A stretch of 39,571 nt of DNA, from the NCBI GenBank assembly GCA_037969565.1, contig JBBKXQ010000070.1, forward strand, positions 1 through 39,571, in the 5' to 3' direction. Source of the DNA: SZUA-35 sp037969565. GTDB lineage: Bacteria; Actinomycetota; Acidimicrobiia; Acidimicrobiales; SZUA-35. The notes beneath the pieces were generated by a model, which had not been told where the DNA came from, made no database searches, and saw only the letters and a list, made by a program, of their open reading frames with translations. Below, piece by piece: positions 15,769 through 24,332 of this stretch. Position 1 is the stretch's first letter; each line of letters begins with the position of its first letter. Position numbers and translations under genes: made by a program.

Positions 15769-17589
15769 ATGACGACGACCCAGGAAATCAGCGATCGGAT
15801 TGTCGGGCAAAACGTTCCGAAACGTTTTCTCGCAAACTTGGCGGCCCGGCCCGACACCACCGTTCTGAAATGGAAGGCGGGCGATGGATCCTGGGCCTCG
15901 CTCACCCTGGCCCAGCTCGCCGAGGATGTTGCCACGCTCACCACGGGTCTCCAAGACCTCGGTGTCGGTCACGGCGATCGAGTGGTGCTGATGCTCGCGA
16001 ACCGACAGGAGTTTCACGCGCTCGATCTCGCCGTGCTGTTCTGCGGCGCCACGCCGGTTTCGATCTACAACTCATCGGCTCCGAATCAGATCGAGTACCT
16101 CGTCAACAACTGTGAGGCGAAGGTCGCCATCGTCGAGAACTCCGACTTCCTCGGCCGGTTCCTGAAGGTGAAGGACCAGCTCTCATCGCTCGAGCACATG
16201 GTGATTCTGGATGCCGACGACACGGTCGGCGACAATGTGATCCGCTACGCCGACCTGCTTGGTCATCAACCGGCCGACCTGGTGGCCGAGGCCGAGACGA
16301 TTCAACCCGAGGATCTCGCAACAATCATCTACACGTCGGGCACCACGGGCGAGCCCAAGGGTGTGATGCTCTCGAACCGCAACATCTGCTGGACCCTCGA
16401 ATCGGTTGGCGAGAGCATGCGGGAGCAAACCGACATCGACGACTTCGCCGGCAAGCGACACGTCTCCTACCTACCGATGGCTCACATCATGGAGCGTCTG
16501 TTGGGCCACTACTACTTGGTCGATTTCGGCACCGAAGTCACGTGTTGCCCGATCACGGCTCAGGTCGCGGCCTACGCCGCCGAAGTCCACCCTCACCTCT
16601 TCATCGGTGTTCCCCGAGTGTGGGAGAAGTTGTACGCAGGCGTCAACGCCGTGCTCGCCGCTGATCCGGAAAAGGCGGGCCCGTTCAACGACGCCGTGGC
16701 CGCCGCCTTGCCGATCGTCGAGAAGATGACGCGAGGCACCGCCACCGCAGAGGAAATCGAGACCTGGAACTTCCTCGACGCGGTTGCCTTCAGTCAGGTC
16801 CGGCCACTCATCGGCCTCGACCAGGCACAGATCTGCATCTCGGGCGCGGCCCCGATCCCGGCCGAGATTCTGGCCTGGTTCCGAGCGATCGGTGTGCCCC
16901 TCACCGAAGGCTACGGAATGTCGGAAACCACTGCGGTTCTCAGCTGGTCGAATGCGGCGAAGCCGGGCTACGTCGGTCGCGCTGCGGCTGGTGTCGAAAT
17001 GAAGCTCGATGCCGACGGCGAGGTTCTTGCCCGAGGCGGAAACATGTTCGAGGGTTATCTCGGTCTGCCCGACAAGACGGCCGAGACCAAAGACGAGGAT
17101 GGTTGGGTGCACACCGGCGACATCGGTGAACTCGATGATGAGGGTTACCTCAAGATCGTCGACCGCAAGAAGGAACTGATCATCACGGCCGGAGGAAAGA
17201 ACATCAGCCCGGCCAACCTCGAGGCTGCGATGAAGATGATCCCGTTGGTCGGTCAGGCCTGTGCCATCGGCGAGAGGCGTCCGTTCGTGTCAGCGCTGCT
17301 CGTTCTCGACCCCGATGCCTCGGCGGCATGGGCCGCCTCACGGGGCCTCTCGGGAGAGGCCGCTTCGATGGAATCGCTCGCTTCGAACCCCGATCTGATT
17401 GCCGAGGTCGAGGCCGGTTTGGTCGACGCGATGAGCGGCTTCAACGGCGCCGAAGCGGTCAAGAAGGTGAGAATTCTGGGCCAGGAGTGGATGCCGGATT
17501 CCGAGCTGCTCACGCCCACCTCGAAGCTGAAGCGGCGGGGTGTCAACTCGGTGTTCGAGGCCGAGATCGAGGAGCTCTACGCCAAGTAG
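15769..17589 (+). CDS. Long-chain fatty acid-CoA ligase (AMP-forming, FadD15-like)
   Basis: A 606-residue ANL-superfamily enzyme: P-loop YTSGTTGEPKG at about 188-198, LPMAHIMER typical of long-chain acyl-CoA synthetases, the A5 motif EGYGMSETTA, HTGDIGELDDEGYLKIVDR and the C-terminal KELIITAGGKNISP. It activates fatty acids to acyl-AMP and then acyl-CoA. The ATG at 15769 is preferred over a GTG six bases earlier because the CACACT box would then sit at leaderless distance. The length matches the FadD15/ACSL-like branch of about 600 residues. It stands alone, convergent with the GlnR-like gene. Confidence 0.92.
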   Translation: MTTTQEISDRIVGQNVPKRFLANLAARPDTTVLKWKAGDGSWASLTLAQLAEDVATLTTGLQDLGVGHGDRVVLMLANRQEFHALDLAVLFCGATPVSIYNSSAPNQIEYLVNNCEAKVAIVENSDFLGRFLKVKDQLSSLEHMVILDADDTVGDNVIRYADLLGHQPADLVAEAETIQPEDLATIIYTSGTTGEPKGVMLSNRNICWTLESVGESMREQTDIDDFAGKRHVSYLPMAHIMERLLGHYYLVDFGTEVTCCPITAQVAAYAAEVHPHLFIGVPRVWEKLYAGVNAVLAADPEKAGPFNDAVAAALPIVEKMTRGTATAEEIETWNFLDAVAFSQVRPLIGLDQAQICISGAAPIPAEILAWFRAIGVPLTEGYGMSETTAVLSWSNAAKPGYVGRAAAGVEMKLDADGEVLARGGNMFEGYLGLPDKTAETKDEDGWVHTGDIGELDDEGYLKIVDRKKELIITAGGKNISPANLEAAMKMIPLVGQACAIGERRPFVSALLVLDPDASAAWAASRGLSGEAASMESLASNPDLIAEVEAGLVDAMSGFNGAEAVKKVRILGQEWMPDSELLTPTSKLKRRGVNSVFEAEIEELYAK

Positions 17590-17591
17590 CC

Positions 17592-17629
17592 GGTGGATCG
17601 GCAGCAGGTGGATCGGTAGCAGGTTGGTC
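17592..17629. repeat. Short tandem direct repeat between convergent genes
   Basis: GGTGGATCGGCAGCA (17592-17606) is followed immediately by GGTGGATCGGTAGCA (17607-17621) and a partial third copy GGTTGGTC. It fills most of the 49-base gap between the two stop codons. Confidence 0.7.
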
Positions 17630-17638
17630 AGTCGCCGG

Positions 17639-18316
17639 TCACCAGCGTGACGAACCGAGCTTGTACCCAACCGATCGCAAGGTCTGGATCAGGTGCGAGT
17701 TCTCTTCGCCGAGTTTGGCCCGCAGGCGTCGCACATGAACATCAACCGTGCGGGCTCCGCCGTAGTACTCATAACCCCACACCCGGTTCAGCAGCGTCTC
17801 TCGGGTGAAAACCTTTCCCGGGTGGCTGGCGAGGAACTTCAGCAGCTCGTATTCCATGTAGGTCAGATCGAGCGAATGGCCCGAGATCTGCGCTTGATAC
17901 GTCTCGAGGTTGAGTGAGAGCGGCCCGTACTCGATCATCTCGGGTCGGACACCTCTGCCTGCTCGCCACAACAAATGCTTGATCCGGGCCTCGAGCTCCC
18001 GAGGATGGAACGGAGCGATGAGGAAGTCGTCGAAGAGTTCGTCCCGGGAATCGAGCTCTTCGAGCTGATTCCCCGACAGCATCAGAAGCAGTGGCTCGAT
18101 CGGAACGTCGCGTCGCCGGATTTCGCGGGCAACCGCCCACGCCCGCTCCGGTTGTTCGTCGGCGACGATGATTGCGCCCGTCCAGCCCTCCTCCGGCTCG
18201 GTGGTGGAAAGGTCCTCGACGCCTCCGACCGCGGTCCAGTTGTAGCCGGCGAGGTCGAGTGACCGAACGAGGTCGGACGGAGCGGGATCGGGGAAGAGGA
18301 GGAACGTTTCAGTCAT
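17639..18316 (-). CDS. glnR: GlnR-like OmpR-family orphan response regulator
   Basis: A 225-residue protein. Residues 1-120 form a divergent receiver-like domain with a single candidate aspartate (Asp53 in IIVADEQ) but without the usual acidic pocket at the N-terminus. Residues 128-225 form an OmpR-type winged helix: LDLTYMEYELLKFLASHPG, VFTRETLLNRVWGYEYYGG, RTVDVHVRRLRAKLG, IQTLRSVGYKLG. From memory this matches actinobacterial GlnR closely, including TYxAxxxG and WGYxYxGGxRTVDVH. GlnR activates or represses nitrogen assimilation genes. It lies nine bases after glnA, probably in the same transcript, with no histidine kinase nearby. The neighbours strongly support a nitrogen role. Confidence 0.85.
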   Translation of the reverse strand: MTETFLLFPDPAPSDLVRSLDLAGYNWTAVGGVEDLSTTEPEEGWTGAIIVADEQPERAWAVAREIRRRDVPIEPLLLMLSGNQLEELDSRDELFDDFLIAPFHPRELEARIKHLLWRAGRGVRPEMIEYGPLSLNLETYQAQISGHSLDLTYMEYELLKFLASHPGKVFTRETLLNRVWGYEYYGGARTVDVHVRRLRAKLGEENSHLIQTLRSVGYKLGSSRW

Positions 18317-18325
18317 GGAACCGGA

Positions 18326-19693
18326 TCACCACGAGGGCAGATAGCGCTCGAGTTCCCATTGGCTCACATGGGCCTTGTAGTCGCGCCATTCGCTCCGCTT
18401 GTTGCGAAGGAACCACTCGAAGATGTGTTCGCCGAGGGCATCGCGGACGAGTTCGGATCCCTCCATCACGTCGAGTGCCTCGGCCAGGGAGCTGGGAAGC
18501 GGAGCGACGCCGAGGTCGGCGGCGGCCGCCGGTGTCAGTTCGAAGAGATTGTCGGTGGTTTCCGGCGGCAGGGCATAGTCGTTCTCGATGCCCGCCATAC
18601 CTGCGGCCAGGATGACCGAGAAGGCGAGATAGGGATTACACGCAGGGTCGGGTGATCGGAATTCGAGCCGGGTGGAGCTCGGTTTGTCTCGCCGAGTCAC
18701 CGGGACCCGAATCAGGGCCGAGCGATTGTTCTGGGCCCAGCTGACCCAGGTGGGGGCCTCGTAACCCACCACCAAGCGCTTGTAGGAGTTCACGAGTTGG
18801 TTCGTGACGGCGGTGATCTCGCGGGCGTGGTGTAGCAACCCGGCCAAGAACTTCTGGGCGATGGGACTGAGGGAATAGGCGGCATCTTCGTCGTGGAATG
18901 CGTTGCCGTCGGGCCCGAAGAGTGAAAGATGCAAGTGCATACCCGAGCCCTGAATTCCCGGCAGCGGCTTGGGCATGAAGCTGGCGAATCGACCTCGCTC
19001 CATGGCCAACTCGCGTACGACGAGCCGGAAGGTCATGATTTGGTCGGCCATGGTGAGGGCATCGGTGTAGCGAAGGTCGATCTCGTGTTGAGAGGGTGAG
19101 TCTTCGTGGAACGAGTATTCGACCGGAATTCCCATGGCCTCGAGCACCGACAGCGTTTCGCGACGCAGATCGGAAGCGACGTCGTTGGTGGTGAGGTCGT
19201 AGAACGAACCGGAGTCGAGTGGCTCGGGTGCATGGCGGGGATCACCGTCGGCGAAATAGAAGAACTCCATTTCGGGGGCGACGAAGAAGTTGAAGCCGGC
19301 CTTCTGTGCCCGGTCGAGATTGCTCTTCAGTACTTGCCGCGGGTCGCCGGCGAAGGGTGTGCCGTCATGATTGACGATGTTGCAGAACATCCGGCCCGTC
19401 GAGCCGCCATCGGCCCACGGCATCATCTCGAATGTGGTGGGATCCGGCATGGCAAGAACGTCGGACTCCTGGATGCGGCTGAATCCGTCGATGCTCGATC
19501 CGTCGAAGTGCACCCCTTCTTCGAACGCCACTTCCAGCTCGGCTGGTGAGATCGCGACCGACTTGAGTTGACCGAGTACATCGGTGAACCAGAGCCGAAT
19601 GAGTTTGACGTGTCGTTCCTCGACAGCCTTCAGGACGTACTCGAATTGGCGTTCCACCTGGAGAGTGATAGCAGCGGCGTCCGCGAAGTTCAC
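18326..19693 (-). CDS. glnA: Glutamine synthetase type I (GlnA2-like, non-adenylylated class)
   Basis: A 455-residue GSI protein: RLWFTDVLGQLKSVAI, VHFDGSSIDGF, GSGMHLHLSLF, NNRSALIRVP and RLEFRSPDPACNPYLAF. It makes glutamine from glutamate, ammonium and ATP. It lacks the 25-residue insertion and the NLYDLP adenylylation tyrosine of GSI-beta, which places it with GSI-alpha/actinobacterial GlnA2. The GTG at 19693 is reported, but family alignment suggests the GTG at 19657 (VERQFEYVLK) as an equally good start. It is divergent from glnII and is followed by the GlnR-like gene nine bases on. The shared upstream region holds a candidate regulator repeat. Some GlnA2-type proteins act on polyamines instead, so its substrate deserves caution. 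Confidence 0.93.
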   Translation of the reverse strand: MNFADAAAITLQVERQFEYVLKAVEERHVKLIRLWFTDVLGQLKSVAISPAELEVAFEEGVHFDGSSIDGFSRIQESDVLAMPDPTTFEMMPWADGGSTGRMFCNIVNHDGTPFAGDPRQVLKSNLDRAQKAGFNFFVAPEMEFFYFADGDPRHAPEPLDSGSFYDLTTNDVASDLRRETLSVLEAMGIPVEYSFHEDSPSQHEIDLRYTDALTMADQIMTFRLVVRELAMERGRFASFMPKPLPGIQGSGMHLHLSLFGPDGNAFHDEDAAYSLSPIAQKFLAGLLHHAREITAVTNQLVNSYKRLVVGYEAPTWVSWAQNNRSALIRVPVTRRDKPSSTRLEFRSPDPACNPYLAFSVILAAGMAGIENDYALPPETTDNLFELTPAAAADLGVAPLPSSLAEALDVMEGSELVRDALGEHIFEWFLRNKRSEWRDYKAHVSQWELERYLPSW

Positions 19694-19718
19694 TCATGAA
19701 ACTCGTCTGGCAGGACCG

Positions 19719-19735
19719 TTTCACATTCCGTTCAC
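19719..19735. promoter_or_regulatory. Candidate GlnR-type operator between glnA and glnII
   Basis: On the minus strand GTGAAC and GTGAAA occur as direct repeats with an 11-base period (plus strand TTTCAC 19719-19724, GTTCAC 19730-19735). An 11-base period suits tandem binding by OmpR-family dimers, and the GAAAC-type half-site resembles published GlnR boxes, although the GTnAC half is imperfect. It lies 26 bases upstream of the glnA start and about 37 bases before the glnII -35. Confidence 0.4.
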
Positions 19736-19771
19736 AAATGGGTATTGCAAACGGTCCGTCTGACTCCTTGA

Positions 19772-19801
19772 CTGACACTCACCGAGGGACGACCCCATAA
19801 T
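19772..19801 (+). promoter_or_regulatory. Putative sigma-70-type promoter of glnII
   Basis: CTGACA (19772-19777), an 18-base spacer and CATAAT (19796-19801). Transcription starting near 19808 would give a leader of about 60 bases before the ATG at 19871. Confidence 0.5.
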
Positions 19802-19870
19802 CAACGAAGTTCGGGGTCGCCATCGGTAATTGATTGCACGAAGCATCGTGTGAGAAGGGACCGGCCCACG

Positions 19871-20914
19871 ATGGGCCAGAGCTGGAGTGACAACGTGAAG
19901 ATCCGCGCCGAGTACATCTGGATCGACGGCACCGAGCCGACCCGTGAGGTCCGCTCGAAGACCAAGATCATCGAAGAAGGGTCCACACCAGGGATCTGGG
20001 GCTTCGACGGCTCCAGCACCAACCAGGCAACGGGAGACAATTCTGACGTCGTTCTGAACCCTGTCTTCACGTGTCCCGATCCCATCCGGGGTGGGGCCGA
20101 CATCCTGGTGTTGTGCGAGACGCTGCTCACCGCCGACCTTTCACCGCACCCCACCAACACCCGTGCTCGTGCGGTTGCCGCGCTGGAGAAGTACGGCGAT
20201 CAGGAGCCGTGGTTCGGTCTCGAGCAGGAGTACACACTGATCAACCCGGGAACGGGCTGGCCCGCAGGCTTCCCGCCGAACGGGTTCCCCGCTCCGCAGG
20301 GTCCCTACTACTGCGGCGTCGGTGCCCTGAAGATCCACGGTCGAGATCTGATCGAGGAACACACCAAGGCGTGTATCGACGCAGGTCTGATGATTGCCGG
20401 TACCAATGCCGAGGTGATGCCCGGTCAGTGGGAGTTCCAGATCGGGCCCGCCGACACCGTGACGGTCGGCGACCACCTCTGGATGGCTCGCTATCTCTTG
20501 TTCCGGCTTGCCGAGGATCACGGCGTCGAGGTCAGCATCGAGGCCAAGCCGATGAAGGGCGACTGGAACGGTGCCGGCATGCACACGAACTTCTCGACCA
20601 AGGCCATGCGTGAGTCCTACGAGCCGATTGTTGCCGGCTGTGAGGCGCTCGGAGCCGAGGGAATGGTCAACGCCCACCTCGCCGAATACGGCCATGGCAT
20701 CGAAGATCGACTCACTGGTGCCCACGAGACACAGCGTTTCGATCAGTTCAGCTACGGGGTTTCCGATCGTGGAGCATCGATCCGGATTCCATGGCAGGTT
20801 GCCAAGGACGGCTACGGCTACCTCGAAGACCGTCGGCCCAACGCCAACGCCGATCCCTACGCCGTCGCTGCGGTGATGACCGAAACGGTCTGCGGGGCTG
20901 CAGCAGGAAACTGA
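19871..20914 (+). CDS. glnII: Glutamine synthetase type II (eukaryotic-type GlnII)
   Basis: A 347-residue GSII enzyme: WGFDGSSTNQA near the N-terminus, WFGLEQEYTL, MPGQWEFQIGP, MKGDWNGAGMHTNFSTKAM and the C-terminal YGVSDRGASIRIP with NADPY. GSII is the short octameric/decameric form found in eukaryotes, rhizobia and Streptomyces. The ATG at 19871 is chosen because GAGAAGGGA lies ten bases upstream; a GTG at 19850 would overlap that site. It is divergent from glnA, sharing a 177-base control region. A perfect 28-base palindrome follows the stop. Presence of both GSI and GSII side by side with a GlnR-like gene implies nitrogen-status control. Confidence 0.96.
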   Translation: MGQSWSDNVKIRAEYIWIDGTEPTREVRSKTKIIEEGSTPGIWGFDGSSTNQATGDNSDVVLNPVFTCPDPIRGGADILVLCETLLTADLSPHPTNTRARAVAALEKYGDQEPWFGLEQEYTLINPGTGWPAGFPPNGFPAPQGPYYCGVGALKIHGRDLIEEHTKACIDAGLMIAGTNAEVMPGQWEFQIGPADTVTVGDHLWMARYLLFRLAEDHGVEVSIEAKPMKGDWNGAGMHTNFSTKAMRESYEPIVAGCEALGAEGMVNAHLAEYGHGIEDRLTGAHETQRFDQFSYGVSDRGASIRIPWQVAKDGYGYLEDRRPNANADPYAVAAVMTETVCGAAAGN

Positions 20915-20949
20915 GCTCCGACCGGCTCGGAGTTGCGAGGCCTGTCGTG

Positions 20950-20977
20950 CGGGCGCCCATCAATTGATGGGCGCCCG
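20950..20977. terminator. Perfect 28-base palindrome after glnII
   Basis: The half-site CGGGCGCCCATCAA is repeated exactly inverted with no intervening base (20950-20963 and 20964-20977). As RNA it would form a strong hairpin whose tip is the CAAUUG centre. There is no U-run, so it may be a GC-type terminator or a protein-binding palindrome. Confidence 0.55.
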
Positions 20978-21019
20978 TGCCGCGTCCCTCCGGTCCCCGG
21001 TGTCGAGCCGATGAGGTGC

Positions 21020-21025
21020 CAGACT
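21020..21025 (+). promoter_or_regulatory. Putative leaderless -10 box (CAGACT)
   Basis: CAGACT ends six bases before the ATG of the 68-residue gene at 21032. A GAGGG run between them could alternatively be a ribosome binding site on a longer message. Confidence 0.35.
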
Positions 21026-21031
21026 CGAGGG

Positions 21032-21238
21032 ATGGACCTCGGCGACCTCGACACCCCCTTTCTCGTGATACGAAACGGCGAGAAGGGAGCACCGGCCTAC
21101 GAAATCGTCAACGACGAAGCCGGGGTTGCACCTCGTGTCGAAGCGGGTCTCGCCGACGGCCAGGACGTCCAAGTGTTCCGCATGGAGGCCGTACCGTTCC
21201 AGTGGGTCGAAGAACAGCGGGCCCATCCCGCAGCCTGA
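21032..21238 (+). CDS. Small hypothetical protein (68 residues)
   Basis: A short acidic soluble protein starting MDLGDLDTPFLVIRNGEKGA with mid text YEIVNDEAGVAPRVEAG. It contains no cysteine and no membrane segment. Start supported by CAGACT at six bases and GAGGG just before the ATG. It lies between the glnII palindrome and the exported repeat protein. I do not recognise the family. Pattern and codon usage are consistent with coding. Confidence 0.55.
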   Translation: MDLGDLDTPFLVIRNGEKGAPAYEIVNDEAGVAPRVEAGLADGQDVQVFRMEAVPFQWVEEQRAHPAA

Positions 21239-21354
21239 ACACACTTGCTGTTCGCCCTTTCGCTCAACTTTCTTCGCTGACCCCTTCGTTGGTCATCACA
21301 TTGCCCTAACAGGGCGAGTCGATTCTGTGGGTAGTCCCCAACCCAAGGAACGAC

Positions 21355-22323
21355 ATGACACACGAAATGACGGACTCCACGATCACGGAGAGTTCGGCCT
21401 CGTCCAAGAAGAAGAAGTTCGCCCTCGGCGCCGGAATGTTGACCACCGGTCTCGTCGCTGGCGCCATGTTCGCCCCGCTGGGCTTGGCGAGCGCCCAAGA
21501 CGACAACACCGACGGTGATCCCAGCGGTGTTGACGCTGATACCACCGAGGCCGACTCCACCGAGGCCGAAGCTGCCGAGTCCGAAGCTGCCGAGTCCGAT
21601 GAAGGATCCCATCGTGGGCATCACCGGGGGGCCGTGCGTGACGTCGTGACCGAACTGCTGGGCATCGACGAGGCGGCGGTCAGGGCCGGGTTCGACGAGG
21701 GTCTGACCCTCTCACAGATCGCCGAAGCCAACGGTGTCAGCGAATCCGACCTCGTGGCGGCTCTGGAAACTGCGGTGCTGAGCCACATGACCGAGGCCGT
21801 GGAATCCGGGCGCATCACCCAGGAAGAGGCCGACCAACGGGCTGATGGTCTCACCGAACGGATCACGGAGCGGGTGAACACGGTTCCGAGCGACCGAAAC
21901 GGTGAAGGCCGCGGCCAGGGACATCGCTTCGGCCGCTTCGGCGGCTTCGACGTTCTCGAGGGTCTCGGCCTTTCAGGCGATGTCGTCCGTGAAGGATTCC
22001 AAGCCGGTCAAACACTGGCCGAAACCGCGGCGGCCAACGGTGTGAGCGAGGTCGATCTGGTCGACGCCTTGGTTGCTGCCGCTGTCGAGCGCGCTGACGC
22101 TGCCGTCGAGTCGGGTCGCATCACCCAGGAACAGGTGGATGAGCGACTCACCGACATCGAGGCACGAATCAGCGAGCGGGTGAACGCCGAACCCGGTGAA
22201 GGAGCCGGCCTCCGTGGGGGTCGAGGTCATCGAGGCGATCATCAGCAGGGCGACGATCTTGCCCCTGATACTCAATCTGACGGCACCGATTCTGACGCCG
22301 AGGATTCCTCGCTCAGCTTCTGA
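21355..22323 (+). CDS. Exported protein with two tandem copies of an unknown helical domain
   Basis: A 322-residue protein. A KKKK stretch at about 18-21 precedes a hydrophobic export segment (FALGAGMLTTGLVAGAMFAP) and a likely cleavage after ASA near 47. An acidic linker rich in EA/ES repeats follows (about 50-83), then two homologous domains of about 80 residues: GIDEAAVRAGFDEGLTLSQI ... RITQEEADQRADGL and LSGDVVREGFQAGQTLAET ... RITQEQVDERLTDI. Between and after them are GR/H-rich spacers, with a D/S-rich end. Each domain has L/A-x-G-x(S/T)LA-x-IA-x-ANGVS, reminiscent of small actinobacterial secreted repeat modules. AAGGA precedes the ATG. No enzymatic motif; function unknown. Confidence 0.8.
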   Translation: MTHEMTDSTITESSASSKKKKFALGAGMLTTGLVAGAMFAPLGLASAQDDNTDGDPSGVDADTTEADSTEAEAAESEAAESDEGSHRGHHRGAVRDVVTELLGIDEAAVRAGFDEGLTLSQIAEANGVSESDLVAALETAVLSHMTEAVESGRITQEEADQRADGLTERITERVNTVPSDRNGEGRGQGHRFGRFGGFDVLEGLGLSGDVVREGFQAGQTLAETAAANGVSEVDLVDALVAAAVERADAAVESGRITQEQVDERLTDIEARISERVNAEPGEGAGLRGGRGHRGDHQQGDDLAPDTQSDGTDSDAEDSSLSF

Positions 22324-22465
22324 TTTCGTCCGTCTTGTCGGGCCGACTCGGCTCGTTCGGAAATCTCCCCAAACAAAGCACGGCGAGTGCGCCACTCCAC
22401 CGATCCGCCGGGGGAGGGGCGCCTCGCTCGTTTTCCCACAGGATTACCGCGGGAGAATCGAGTCG

Positions 22466-22471
22466 TAGACT
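22466..22471 (+). promoter_or_regulatory. Putative -10 box (TAGACT) of nadE
   Basis: TAGACT ends eight bases before the nadE ATG. An ATTACC -35 candidate lies at 22443-22448 with a 17-base spacer. Confidence 0.45.
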
Positions 22472-22479
22472 CTGCACTC

Positions 22480-24195
22480 ATGCGAAGGCTTCGAGTGGCT
22501 GCGTGCCAGATCAACACGGTGATGGGCGACATCGATGGGAACGTCGCCCGGATCTTCGACGTCATCGAGGAACTCGACGCCCAAGATGTCGATGTCGCTG
22601 TGTTCCCCGAGCTGACGATCTGCGGCTACCCGCCCGAAGATCTCGTTCTCAAGCCGGGCTTTGTCGAGGATTGCCGGGAGGCTGTCCAAAAGGTCGCCGC
22701 CCGCACCGGAAGCACCGCCGTGGTCTTCGGGTCGGTCGACGGGGCTCGTGACATCTTCAACACGGCCCATCTCGCCGTGAACGGGCAGCTCGAACTCACG
22801 TATCACAAGCGTTTGCTGCCGAACTACAGCGTCTTCGACGAGCGCCGCTATTTCACTCCTGGCACCGAACCTCTCGAGCTGCTCGAAATCAGGGGGGTGA
22901 AGGTCGGGTTGGCGATCTGCGAAGACATCTGGAGCCCTACTGGTCCATTGCTCGACCTGGCCTCGGGCGGAGCCGAGGTGGTGTTGGTACCGAACGGCAG
23001 CCCATACCGGATGGACAAGGCACTGGGTCGAGACGTGATGCTCAGCTCTCGGGCCGCCGACAATTCCTGTGCCATCGTCTATGTCAATCAGGTGGGTGGC
23101 CAGGACGAGCTGGTGTTCGACGGTGGGTCGGTGATCTTCGACCACGAAGGTCAGTTGCTCGCCCGTGGCCCGCAGTTTCGGGAAGACGTGTTGGTGATCG
23201 ATCTCGACATCAAACCGGCGTATCGGAAGCGCCGCCTCGACCCGAGGGGCCAAGAGCTGCCAACGCCGCCTCTTCCGGTTCGCACGCTCTCCGATCATCG
23301 ACCGATCACCACCCCTCCTCTGCAACCACCGCTGATCGATCTCCTCGACCCGCTCCAGGAGATCTGGGAAGCGCTTGTGCTGGGCACGCGTGACTATGTG
23401 CGCAAGAACGGCTTCGAGAATGTCGGAATTGCACTGTCGGGAGGCATCGACTCATCGATCGTCGTAGCCATCGCCGCCGATGCTGTCGGCCCCGAAAATG
23501 TCGACGCTGTCCTCATGCCGTCTCGTTTCTCGAGTGATCACTCGGTGTCCGATGCGGTGAAATTGTGCGAGAACTTGGGTGTTGCCTATCGCACCATTGC
23601 CATCGAGCCGGCCCACAAAGCCATGCTCGAAATGCTTGCGCCTTCCTTCGACGGACGGGCCGAAGACACCACGGAGGAGAATCTCCAATCCCGCATTCGG
23701 GGCGTGATGATGATGGGCCTGTCGAACAAACTCGGTTGGCTCATTCTCACCACGGGCAACAAGAGCGAGGTGTCGGTCGGTTACTCGACCCTCTACGGCG
23801 ACACCGCCGGGGGCTTCGCCGTGATCAAAGACGTCTACAAAACGATGGTCTACGACCTCTGCCGCTGGCGCAACGAGATGGCGGGCCGGGAACTGATCCC
23901 GAACCATGTGATCACGAAACCGCCCTCGGCGGAACTACGTCCCGATCAGCGCGACGACCAGAGCCTTCCGCCCTACAACGTGCTCGACTCGATTCTCTTC
24001 GACTACATCGAGCAGGACCTCACCGCCTCGGAACTGATCACGAGAGGCCACGACGAGTCCGTCGTCCGTCGCATTGTGCGGCTCGTCGACCTCGCCGAGT
24101 ACAAGCGGCGCCAGAGCCCGCTCGGAATTCGGATCAGCAGCAAGGCCTTCGGACGAGACCGCCGGATGCCGATCACCAACCGCTATCGGGGCTGA
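22480..24195 (+). CDS. nadE: Glutamine-dependent NAD+ synthetase
   Basis: A 571-residue two-domain enzyme. The N-terminal nitrilase-type glutaminase has Glu44 (FPEL), Lys110 (YHKRLLPNY) and Cys147 (LAICEDIW) as the catalytic triad. The C-terminal NAD synthase domain has the ATP pyrophosphatase loop SGGIDSS at 320-326 and TGNKSEVSVGYSTLYGD. It amidates NaAD to NAD+ using glutamine. The ATG at 22480 gives the standard MRRLRVAACQIN start; in-frame codons upstream are not homologous. The size fits the shorter bacterial class of about 570 rather than the 680-residue mycobacterial form. It uses glutamine made by the adjacent GS genes. Confidence 0.96.
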   Translation: MRRLRVAACQINTVMGDIDGNVARIFDVIEELDAQDVDVAVFPELTICGYPPEDLVLKPGFVEDCREAVQKVAARTGSTAVVFGSVDGARDIFNTAHLAVNGQLELTYHKRLLPNYSVFDERRYFTPGTEPLELLEIRGVKVGLAICEDIWSPTGPLLDLASGGAEVVLVPNGSPYRMDKALGRDVMLSSRAADNSCAIVYVNQVGGQDELVFDGGSVIFDHEGQLLARGPQFREDVLVIDLDIKPAYRKRRLDPRGQELPTPPLPVRTLSDHRPITTPPLQPPLIDLLDPLQEIWEALVLGTRDYVRKNGFENVGIALSGGIDSSIVVAIAADAVGPENVDAVLMPSRFSSDHSVSDAVKLCENLGVAYRTIAIEPAHKAMLEMLAPSFDGRAEDTTEENLQSRIRGVMMMGLSNKLGWLILTTGNKSEVSVGYSTLYGDTAGGFAVIKDVYKTMVYDLCRWRNEMAGRELIPNHVITKPPSAELRPDQRDDQSLPPYNVLDSILFDYIEQDLTASELITRGHDESVVRRIVRLVDLAEYKRRQSPLGIRISSKAFGRDRRMPITNRYRG

Positions 24196-24332
24196 CCGCT
24201 CAGGGGCACACCGGCCTCCGAAGTTGTTGGAGTCTCGCTCGCAACTACCCTGTCGCAAGTTCGACAGCAGGTCGGTTCTCCCTTCGTGCTCTCGCTGATC
24301 CTCGCCATGACCCACCACTTCACATCCCGTTG

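Noticed and set aside
23565..24332. Upstream extension of the VanY-type gene over nadE
   Set aside because: The translation is an Arg/Pro-rich shadow of nadE; the signal peptide begins at ATG 24333.
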